Source: Allacma fusca
Taxonomy: Eukaryota > Arthropoda > Collembola > Symphypleona > Sminthuridae
NCBI GenBank assembly: GCA_947179485.1
Contig: OX359249.1
Location: 50,107,402-50,171,401 of the forward strand
Length of the DNA: 64,000 nucleotides
Direction: 5' to 3'
Shown here: positions 50,901 to 61,134 of the stretch, piece by piece
Numbering within the stretch: position 1 is the stretch's first letter
Layout: each line of letters starts with the position of its first letter
Notes under the pieces: model-generated
Database searches by the model: none
Told to the model about the DNA's origin: nothing
The model's input: only the letters and a program-made list of their open reading frames with translations
Program-made: the position numbers and the translations under genes

Positions 50901-52912
50901 TTAATGTTTTTGTTCGTATGAAATGAAAAGTGTAGGAGATAGCTCCACGAAGTATGGTAATCGCAATTTCTAGATCTCGCTTTGCTTATAAAAATGAAGA
51001 CCTGTTTACAAGTATACATTTTTAATAATTGTCTTTTATCTGTACACAAATGCATTTTCCGCCTCAATTGTGCAAACTAAATGATGACGCTGTCCCATGT
51101 AAACAGTGTTTGCCACTGATGAGAATTAACAGTAAATATACGTATGCAATGCAACAGAAGCAAAGTATTCAATTGCAACCACGCGTTGGCTATAAAAAAT
51201 TATAGCTACGCGAAAATTTGAGGCTTCGCGTAGGGTGGTGTCAGCCGCGGCCTTCACACTAACTTGTGAGCGAGAGCTATATTTCGGATTAGCAACGGAC
51301 TATATGGTGCGCTGTATCATCTACCATACAGCCATATGGTGGTTATAGATTGTGTAAAACTATCCTAAAAACTTAGCCAAGCTGTACAGCATACGCCAAC
51401 TAGTGTTAAAATGTAACTGGCTTGCTTGTTGGTACATTTTTGAATGCTAGATGGCGTAAATATTTTATATACAATAGGAGCTGCAAAATCCGTAAAAACG
51501 TTTTCAAGAGCTCACTTCAATTGAATTGGAAGGGAGTCATACTATTTGTCCACAAAAAGTTTCATTGAAATTGAAATCCGGATGATAGTATCTGAGATAA
51601 CCATGATGTCGTTTGTTTTAATAATTTCAAGAATGCTTTTCAAAACAACTTTTGGTCCTACTTCAACTAAATTGGCAGGAAATCAGGCCACCAATATATA
51701 AGTAATGTCCACACAAAGATTCACTGAATTCCTGGTAATACTGCTTGAGATAAGCGTCCTTTCATGTTTTTTCAAAATTTTAATTTTTCAGAAAGTTTTT
51801 GAACCTACTCCAACCAAAATTCCAGGATATCCTTTATACAATAATTTGGTCATGTCATAAACTTTTTGAATTTTCGCGCCAAATCTACGAGCCAATAAGA
51901 AAGCTACATCTAATTTAAAAATTAGTACAAAAAGTAAAAGAGCGTATTACTAAAAAATCACAAAAAATCCTTGAAACAATATTTATTTGGCCGTGTCATA
52001 AACTTTTTGAATTTCGCGCGAAGCTTAATAAAGATTAAAAAATATAACAATATTATATTAAATAATGATTAGTATTTTTAGCTTTGGGCCGAAGCTCATC
52101 GCCTTTCTTTTATTCCCCATTGGCGAAGCCGATGGCTGTTTATGCTCGTACAACATAAGTGATGCTCACAAAAAGTTCGACACAAATTTAGGATTTGTTT
52201 AACAAAAAACTATAAATTCAATTTCAACCAAAAATAATCCCAGGCAACATTTTGGCATAACAAATGTTCACAAAAAGTCTCATTGAAATCGGCCCGCTTG
52301 TTTTTGAGTAATAAATTGTGACAAGCGACACACGGAAGTACGAATGTACGAACGTGTATCTTACTACTTACTACGGAATGTCGCCACACTAAAATCCTTA
52401 TATTCATGCTTACCCTATGCTATCCGAACCTCGCATAGCTTCCGGAATATATTTCTTGCGTTTAATTGAAGAGGTTCCAACATTTCACAGAGCAGCATTC
52501 TCTAACTCTAATAAACCTAACTGCTGAAATTGTTATAGGTACTCGAGGTTCCGGACTACTCCCTAGTCTATATATATACTAGTCCCTTGAACCGTTGTCC
52601 TTCTGGCTACTATATCTGCTTTTTCGATACCCGCCAATCCCTCGACCACCCTTATGTTAACACAATTAAATTAAAATAGTAGCTAATTACATGTCGATGG
52701 CTAAGGTAGTCAATGGTGTCCTAACAACTGAAGAAATGTTATGTAATTGCAAGCATGAATAACCTTAACCTGTATTGTCTGTCGTATAAGCGATATGTAA
52801 TACAATGTAAAAGCTAATTATAAGTATTTGCATACTCTCACCTGTATATATATGTATATAGCAAGAGTAAGAAGTAGATGTGAAATCCTTTAACAATCCT
52901 TTACCTTTACTA
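47957..52912. other. Gene-free stretch, repeat-rich
   Basis: Includes the minisatellite at 48350-48610 and a TCGCGTAGGGTGGTGTC repeat phrase near 51228 shared with the PNISR upstream region. At 51480-52330 there are reiterated phrases such as CACAAAAAGTTTCATTGAAAT and TTTGGCCGTGTCATAAACTT, pointing to a dispersed repeat. Near 52115 the phrase ATTGGCGAAGCCGATGGCTG is shared with the duplication in the Tom1 intron. No gene recognised. Confidence 0.45.
48350..48610. repeat. 26-bp minisatellite, about 10 copies
   Basis: Units of the form ACCATTCATCCCAAAATATC plus CCCATT repeat head to tail with substitutions (CCCAAATATC, CCGAAAATGTC). The open frame through it is a repeat artefact. Confidence 0.9.
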
Positions 52913-54823
52913 CAGAGTCCACTAGTACCTCTATGTTTCATATAATAAGTAAAAAAAATGTGCAAAATATTTGCAAATATGTAAAAACAAATATTCGATT
53001 TCCCATTTTCTGCCAAACTTTCATTTAAATAAAATATTTGAAAGTTTCAAAACTTGTTCTACCCTATATCTCAAAAACTAATCAAAAGCGACCAATTATC
53101 TAAAGTCAAATCTAACATAGAGTCACTGACAGAACAACATTTTGTGACTATACCTGGCTTCAACGAAGGGATCTTATGTGGTACTTGTTGAAAAGCCCTG
53201 GTTTGTTAGAAACAAACTTCAAAATTTATTTTACGCCGTATCAAGTTTATGAGCGAGGAAATAAAAAAAATTAGAAAAGGGGGAATCAAATTTGCTGTAA
53301 AAGGATGAAATCGAATATATTTTGACATTATGTAATTAGTTTATGTAAGTAACTGATGGGGAAGAATTCACTAGTTGAGAAATTAAATCTGAGTTTCGAA
53401 TGGGGTATATATTGGCATTTGGCATTGGCACAGAGATGCACAAAGGAAATGGTCTTCCTTCAAGACTTCGAAGGGAAAATTTAGTAAAAATTTTCCCTTC
53501 AAAATGCCCTGTAAAATCGTTTGCCTTCATTTACCCTTACTTCCAAATTACATAAACTCATTTTCGCCTTCAGCCTTCCTCTAAAAACAACCTTCCTTCA
53601 ATTTTATCCTTAGTGTTATTAATTAAATCAGCAAACATTCAGTAGGAACTGAATTTTCCAACAAATATAAGACACCAAATCAGTTTTGCAAACATATTTT
53701 AGATTTTAAGAAATAAATTCGATATGCTCGATACTAAATAATCTTTGATACGGCCGTGATAGAAAGTCATTAATTGTTAAAGATATTTAACGCTGCAAAT
53801 TTTTTTCCAGTACTTTAGAGAACACTTATTTTCTGCTAAAAGTGGTTCGTTTTTTATTCATACTGCCATTATTGTTTCCTTGGCTAGTAGATGTGGTGGT
53901 GACACATTGTGAGTTCACGAATTGGCTGTGTCCTTGCACCCGCAGCAAGCAGCAAAACGTCGATGCATGTTCTATGCTTTCAAGTTATAGATTACATATT
54001 TCGAATACCTGGAATACCTTCCGGCGTTAGAGGGCTAATATTTAGGAACCCTTTTCGCAATCCTTCATTGCTAGTTTTTGTCATCACCATCCTTCCATTC
54101 CTTCTGCAACGTCAAGAAAGTTGCGTTTCCGCCTTGAAGGAAGCTTCTTGGAAGGCTTGGTAAAAGAATTTAGGGCCAGAGTTAAAATATCAAAGACCCG
54201 CACATTACTAGCGGAAAAGTCCACAAAGCCATTTTGAGGCTTAGGGCCAGGGTAAAAATTATTTGATGAAGCCATCATTGCCAAACAGTAAACCGCGTTC
54301 ACACTTCACAGACAGAACCTACTCAAAATTAAGTTCTAAACTAGTGAATTCTTTCCCATCAGTTACATGATAGTCAATGTCAAAATGTATTCGATTTCAT
54401 CATTTTCAAGCAAATTTTCTTCCCGAATTTTCAAAATTTCTTTCATCTCCTCGCTTTAAAACTCGATACGGCGTAAATAAGTTTTGAAGCTTGTCTCTAG
54501 AAGAATAGGGTTTTTCAACAATTATGATATAAGTCCTTCGTTGAAGCAGATATAGACACAAAATTGTAAATCAACTTAAAAATAGAAATATAAAATAAAT
54601 ATTTTCAAAATGTGATAATGATTCTTAAGTGTTAGTTTTGACTTAAGATAACTGGTCACCTTTCAATCAGTTTTTGAGATGGGGGGTAGAACACGTCTTG
54701 AATCATTCAATAATTTTAATTGAAACAAAGTTAGGCAGTTTGGAATATCGAACGCATAGTTTAAATATACGTAATTATTTCATTTGTCTATTATATGAAC
54801 TGATGAAGTATTCCTGTACCCTG
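52913..54823. mobile_element. Long-TIR fold-back element, arms about 480 bp
   Basis: The sequence at about 52913-53397 is inverted at about 54322-54823. Shared blocks include TTCATATAATA, GTTCTACCC...ATCTCAAAAACT, GATGAAATCGAATA...ATTTTGACAT and AACTGATGGG-AAGAATTCAC. The outermost bases resemble CAGAGTCCACTAGTAC and CAGGGTACAGGAATAC. Arms differ at many positions, so the element is old. The loop (about 0.92 kb) is rich in CCTTC/GAAGG and may be a separate repeat. No capsid, polymerase or transposase coding was seen. Ends are approximate and no target duplication was found. Confidence 0.7.
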
Positions 54824-55138
54824 AAATAAGCAACATGTCATTGGTAAAAATATGTGGATAAACATAGTACCAGAGGTATGGAAAATGAATGAAATTTTTT
54901 CTTAAAATACAAAAATATTTCAAGAAATCATAAAATACAAATAGCAAGTAACTTGGCTAAGATCTAAGATACAAAATAAAATACAAATATCCGGAGCAAT
55001 TTTTGCAATGTACAAAATCAGATACTTCGTTTCCAGCAAAAAACGAAAATGCGAAATGAAAGTACTGTATTTTAAATAGAACGTACATACTAAAAATATT
55101 CCCAAATTTATGGGCAAATACCTATGAATAATTCCCAG

Positions 55139-56467
55139 CAGGCATTCCGGTATAGGGGGACAGGGGAGACATTGTCGTCCCTACAAAAACTCAGGGATGG
55201 ACAGGTTATGCAGGTGACCCCCACACTTGTCAAGAATCAAATTAACGTTTTAATGACTTTTCATAAAATCACTATGAAACCTCAAAATTTTCTAAAATCT
55301 TTCATAACATGTCACTCATAGTGTGGAAGACGAAATTGCAGATTTGCTAAACAAATATGTTTACACTATTGATGCCAATAATCTGGTCCGGACCATTTAT
55401 AATGGTCCGTTATTGGTCTGGATCCGGTCTAGTCCTATATTTGTATTTGTATGGCCTGGTCCGGTCTGATCCAACACTTGAATCAGACCAGACCACAGGA
55501 CGATGGTCCTAAAAGCACGCAATATAAAAAGTTATGAGTTAACGAAATCCCATCTAACAAATTAAAAATGTATTTTCTGGTGATAAAGAATTTCACTGGA
55601 GAAAATGTGATTATTTAATTGCTCTCAATGGTTTTCAGGACCATGGTGTTTGGTTTGGTCTGAGCTTTGGACCAGACCAGTTTCATAAAATCTGGATCAG
55701 ACCAGGCCATTGGCAGCACTAAGACCTTGTTGTAAAATATTTTTCTCAACCTAGCTCATGCAAGTAGTACGTACATACAAGCTGGTTCATCATGGAAACT
55801 ATCGAATTGTCTGGGTAATAGATTCGCTGGCTGAATTAATCAAAAATGCGGTGTAAACATACAAGTAAGTAACTATTCAGTCTACCTGACAGACAGAATA
55901 ACTCAAAAATACAAAATATGAGGAGAATTTGTGCATGGTTCGTTGTGCTTACAGTTAGTTATTCAATCCTGAATCTAAATACCACTTTTAATATAGCACT
56001 TTATCAAGTTCCTGCATATTCTTGTGACTATTTGTTGTAACTTGTAACCACTAACACAATAACAAAAACATCCCCACAAAACAATACAATATTACAAATC
56101 TAGACACGGGTAAGAGCAACAATCACAAACAAAACTTGCAATATTTTTCAGCACCACCTACTTACAGTCAAAAGCAGAGTCGAGAAGAGTGGGATTCATA
56201 TTTTTGGGAAAGGGACTAAAATTGTATTGACAACTCATGGTTCATGCTATGGTATTTCGGCAGAGTTTTTTCAAATGCGACCACGATTTTCACTCATTCG
56301 TGATAATAATTTTGTATTTATTTACGACATTTTATGGCAGTCAATATAAAATCTTTTTTTGGGTTGTGTAGTTCAAACTTATTTAGAATAAGGTGATCAG
56401 TTAAATTTACTTAGGAATTCAACGCACCTCATTTTAAACCACTCTCTTACACGTTCCGGAGTTCCTG
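55139..56467. mobile_element. hAT-like element of 1.33 kb with perfect TSD, inserted in another MITE
   Basis: TIRs CAGGCATTCCGG and the inverse of CAGGAACTCCGG. The perfect 8-bp duplication ATTCCCAG is at 55131-55138 and 56468-56475. The related element at 35938-36797 contains a single ATTCCCAG at the equivalent point, giving an empty site. No transposase frame found. A GGTCC/GGTCTGGTC-rich segment (55367-55721) lies inside. Confidence 0.92.
55367..55721. mobile_element. Probable nested MITE rich in CTGGTCCGGACC motifs
   Basis: The left end TATTGATGCCAATAATCTGG and the inverse of the right end (AGTGCTGCCAATGGCCTGG) are similar and resemble hAT-type CAGTGCTGCCAA ends. Between them, GGTCTGGTC and GACCAGACC motifs occur in opposite orientations. 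No target duplication is readable. Confidence 0.5.
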
Positions 56468-57102
56468 ATTCCCAGATCTTAAAAAAGTCAGAGTGAAGTA
56501 TAAGGCCAAATAATTCAGTATTCAAAAACCATAAATTATTCAGCAAACGTTAGGTATTTAAAAGGCACATGAGTAGAGTTTAGAGCTGTACATTTATGTA
56601 GTTAAAAATAGATATATCCATAAACCTACTAGATAATTTAGTTAAGGATTTTAAGTTCGCGTCACTAATTTAACTAACTTTATAGCCCCGAATTTTATCT
56701 ATTTATCCAGTAAGTTAGTACTACAAATTAGCCGCGAAGGTTAAAGAATTGGTTTCAAAATGTTTCATATTATATTAGTATGTTAAACTTTAAAATGTTT
56801 ACTCCGACATGTGTTACAGACCACCTTGACAGTTGCCAAGGCTACGGATTTTGAAATTATATTTTGCATTTGAAATACGGGTGGGCAATCGAGGATAAAT
56901 AAATACAAAATACCAGCACGTTCGTAGATGTTCAAAATACGAAATACAAAATCTAGTCGAAATTTTGGTGCTGACAAATAGCGAAATATAAAATACAGTC
57001 GAAATTTTGGTGCTGACAAATTACGAAATACAAATACGGAATGTATTTCAAATACAATTTGAAATACAATATTTAAATAAATTCCTCAACTTTGCGTAGT
57101 AC

Positions 57103-59912
57103 GTACATTGATATTGGAAAAATTGATGCAAATTTATATGATGCCACCTGTAAAATGTGATCCAAATAACATATGTGGCGTACAAACCCGCAAAATTGAT
57201 ACTGATACATTTATTTGGGGCTCATCTTAGTAAAATCGACGGAAGAAATTTCTTTGGTGTGCAAAAATATTAAAGATGTTCTTCTAATTCAAGTTGGTGC
57301 TAATTATGGGGAAATGAATAGCAATGATGGGAAATCCAATGTTTGTTTCATTCAGAGCCATAATAATTAAAGCTGTAATGGGACTGGTGAAGCCGTAGCC
57401 TGAAAAGTTTCTCCAGTGTGTAACACACAGGCTTCCTGTCCCTCTCTCTCAGTGTTTGACGGACTCACACACATACCCGCATTTTATAATAGCAAGGACG
57501 ATGAGTGTGCACGGGTGGATTTATGGGGTGGCCCACCCTCGCCCGGCCAGGATAAAAAAATAACCAAGGCTCTCAGATTGTATTGGGAAAGGCTCACAAG
57601 AGCTTAGGACCAGGGCAGGGTAATAAATATTTTTTGAATCCACCACTGTGGATTTTGTAAATCCTGAATCACAACCTTACTCTGAAGTATAAACGGAATT
57701 TTTGGATAAAAACTAGAAGAAGACTTTAAACTTTGGCTTTATCTGACTACTCCATAAGCAGGATTACATAGTTTGAGGGAATTATGTGTGTGAAAAATAG
57801 AATAATGATATGACAGAAAATAGGGCCACCGGAGAGTATAGTAGTAAGGTGGGTAAAAAGGGTATCAGATAAAGTAGGAGAAACTCAAGAAATAATATGA
57901 ATGAGACGGGTTGGAGGGGAAGAAACTGGGGTAGAATGTGATTGTCAGTTGGTGGAAGGAAAGGAAAGAGAGCAATAGCATGGAAACGGGACGGGAAGCA
58001 GAAGGAACGAGGGAGTTGGGGATTGTGTAGGACGTAGGACGTAGGACTCGAGCGTACCGTACAGTACAGTGTACAGGAGAGGATGGACACACTATAGCGA
58101 GTCGTATGACTTATGTAGTTGGCTGTGTACATATGGTTTGCATATTATGTAGAGGTTTGGAATGGAACTTGAGACTAAAGAGTTTTGGTGTGTGGGGAAG
58201 GGATGGGGAAGTATGAGACGACCCCGCTGAGCGAGAGAGAGAAACACATGTGACACGGCAGAGCAGACCAAAGCTTCGCTCGAGCATCGTGGAATTGAGA
58301 GGCTCTGGAATGCTGCAGCAGAGAGGCTTTTTACGTTGGGCGACGAGACTCATACCCAGTAGGGGGATCATTCGAGGATTGGGGAAAAATTCAAAGCAAC
58401 AAATTCTCCGTTTTCGAACCACAAATGTCTGGCTCATCCCCAATCCTCACACCGCCCTTACATCTCCATCTTTTTCACCATGAATCCTCAGCCCAACCTC
58501 TACGTGCAATGGAAGACCAACGGACCCGCATCCAACATCCAACACCAGTAAAAGTAACTATTATTATCTTCACACTCTTTCTCCTTGTGGTTTAGTTGTA
58601 ATTACTTCTCATCCTTCCTCGGGTTTGATCCACTAAGGTAAACTCTACCCTTTCCATTCAAAACCATTTAATACTCCGCTCTAACAATTAAGTAGCAATG
58701 TATATATGTACACGTACATATAGATAAGTACATGCCTCAAGTAATTTCTCAGCCCCGAGTCGGCCTTTCATTTGTCTGGAATGAAGTGCCTTAATAACAA
58801 AGAGTATGTACATACTTAAGTAAGAAGGGTATTTGTGAAGTGACACTCGCTACGTGTAAGTACTGTCAACTGGAAGTATAATTATTACGGATTGTTAGTT
58901 AGGTTCGGATCCCAGTTAGAAATGCATTTAATTCATGAGTCCATGCAGTCTAGCATTGTGTAATGTGAGTTATAGTGTCACTTATTAGCAGGTTATGCAA
59001 CTTAATCGTAGAACCTTAGTGCCCAGATCGTGTTTGAATTCAAATGTTTGTAATTCGTCTTTTGGATGACTACTACGTGAAGTGGGAAGTAAAGGAGTAA
59101 TAAAGAGGCAAGCCACTACGCTGTGTCAGCTATGCTTACACTTAAGTACGTGATTCCATATATGTAAAGTGTGAGAGTGATGCTTCTGCCACAGTGACCA
59201 CATGTTGTTCGGAAGATTTAAGATCTGTTGTTGTTAATCAATGTGCACGTACGTACTTACATACATACATACATACCTACGCAGAGAAAGTGATTTTCCA
59301 CGGATTTCATGATGCAAGTGCTTGCACATGTTCGATTTTTTATCGACCCTATTCAGTTGTTTAGCATTGACATTATGCGTTAAGGTTTGGTGGTCGTACC
59401 GGTGTCCTCGGGTGTACGTATTATTTGTTGATGTTGATGGTGGTCGTCACATCGATTAACTTGTCAGAAGAATTAAGTTGGCGGCTTTAGTATTGTATAG
59501 CTTTGATTATTATTGAAGAATTGTCAAGGTTATTAAGGAATTAGGAGTTAGTACAATATGAAGTTCCCGTTAACAAAGCGTTGAGCAGTTTTCACTTTAT
59601 GATAGTCTCACAGGGAAACACTTGTATGACTTGACACTACTGGTATGAGGTAGTACTATTATTATTAGGGGGGATGGAAATAAAAATACCTTCACGAAGA
59701 ATTCTGTCAACTTGTTTACGGTTCGTTACCATCTAATATGCGCGTATTTACCCAGTAGTTTTGCGGCTTGAGTTGACATTTTCGGGACACGTGTAGTTTT
59801 GATGCAACTCAAATATTTGTGGCTTGGAATAATTATTGGAGAACATCCTGGGTAGTACATACAGGCTGTGCTGTAATTTCATTTGTTAATTATTTTAATA
59901 ATTTCTTTACAG
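57103..59912. other. Upstream region of the zinc-finger gene
   Basis: No coding exon recognised. At 57490-57655 there is a short repeat-like stretch with near-inverted ends GGGTGGATTTA / GAATCCACCAC. A purine-rich stretch (57840-58020) and a G+C-richer stretch with many CG dinucleotides (58200-58520) could be promoter or a 5' non-coding exon. A short ACAT run lies near 59260. The acceptor TTTCTTTACAG at 59902-59912 implies at least one upstream non-coding exon. Confidence 0.4.
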
Positions 59913-59920
59913 CTAGAAGC

Positions 59921-61134
59921 ATGACGTCTGCTGCGGATGTAAACACTGAGGAGACAGTTGTTTCCAGTGAAGACGAGTATGACTTCAGCAATGATCCTGA
60001 TCAATTTTCATGCACTTTGTGCACATCGAGGTTCGTCACTCGGGCTAGCCTTGCTCGACATATGATACTTCACGAGCACCAGAAGCAACTTAGTTCATTT
60101 GTGTGTTCTTTTTGTAACGTGGGTTTTACTCTGAGGGAAGAGTTAGCATCCCACATTTCTCTGGAACATGGAGGTGCAAAATTTATATGCTCACAGTGTG
60201 GACGAAATTTCTCACGGAGAGATCATCTTCTTCGCCATATAAGAAATGTTCATCCACTTGCTGACTCGGTAATCCAGGTTGTATGTATGACGATGACGAT
60301 GAGCCATTCTCACGTCCGGCTCAAATATGAAAAGTTCTTCATACACGTAAATATCCGAATGGTCAAGAGCTTATGGCTTATAGTTACAAACGAGTTCATA
60401 ATTGAGCGAAAATCGGACGATTGAATGAAGCATCTGTTATCATCTTTGTTCTGTTGCTATAGTAATAGAACAATATACCTACCTATTGCATTAGGATTAT
60501 ATTTTTATTTTCGTTGGTTATCATGGTTTTGAAATGATCTCCATTGTTACAGGGTGATGAGGAAAATAACCTACATGTTTCGCCTAGTGCTGACGAATAC
60601 TACAGTGCGCCTGATGATGGGGATGATGAGGATGAGGATGAGGATGACACTGACATGATAGTTCCTGTTATCGATATGGATGAACAGCTGTCCAACACCA
60701 CTAATTCCCTCGTTCCTGCCGAAGATGATTATGATGAGGACGACGACGACGATGGCATGGAAGAAGATGAACAAGATCAAATTCAAGATAGTGATGATCA
60801 TTATGAAAATGGAGTCGAATTCGATCCTATCGTGAAGATAAATGCTAGTTTGAATGGGATACGAGTTGAAAGGAAGCACCAATGTGAAGAATGTGGAGTT
60901 TCTTTCTTGAACAGTGTGAATTTGGCTAGACATATGACAACGCATAATGTCAATCGCCCTCACAAATGTCCCATGTGTGGGAAAGGATTCGTAAGGAAGG
61001 AACATTTGACAAAGCATCTTTCAAGTGTTCATAGTGGAATGAAATTCACGTGCAACTTTTGCGGAAAGGATATAAGTCGTAAAGATCATCTTATTCGACA
61101 TATTCGAAATGTTCATCCTGCCGAATATTTGGGG
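59921..61134 (+). CDS. C2H2 zinc-finger protein, six fingers in two blocks (partial at 3')
   Basis: Two coding exons: the ATG at 59921 to 60268 (exon begins at 59913 after TTTCTTTACAG), and 60553-61134, joined in phase 0. The second ends at a strong donor (GTAAGT), so the gene continues beyond the window or into unrecognised exons; 310 residues are visible. Fingers have Cys/His at 31/34/47/51, 62/65/78/83, 90/93/106/111, then 227/230/243/247, 255/258/271/276 and 283/286/299/304, all C-x2-C-x12-H-x3/4-H. An acidic linker of about 110 residues with long Asp/Glu runs separates the blocks. Finger 3 (RRDHLLRHIRNVHP) and finger 6 (RKDHLIRHIRNVHP) are nearly the same, indicating block duplication. 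Probably a nuclear DNA-binding regulator; no specific orthologue recognised. Confidence 0.85.

Larger units (their letters stand above)
54871..57094 (+). mobile_element. hAT-like MITE, CAGAGGTGTGG family, copy 2, interrupted
   Basis: Collinear with 35938-36797 over its whole length once the insertion 55139-56467 is removed, leaving about 0.89 kb. The left end is CAGAGGTATGGAAAATG; the right end is decayed (ATTCCTCAACTTTG). Flanks CATAGTAC (54863-54870) and CGTAGTAC (57095-57102) match 7 of 8. It has one internal duplication relative to copy 1 (the phrase CGAAATTTTGGTGCTGACAA occurs twice near 56957 and 57000). Confidence 0.85.

Noticed and set aside
52913-54823. Polinton or other virus-like element suggested by long inverted ends
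   Set aside because: The whole unit is under 2 kb, and no capsid, polymerase, integrase or ATPase coding is visible; a fold-back DNA element explains it better.
59819-59920. N-terminal extension of the zinc-finger protein from an earlier ATG-like start
   Set aside because: The stretch contains a clear splice acceptor (TTTCTTTACAG) before 59913, so the upstream codons are intron read-through.
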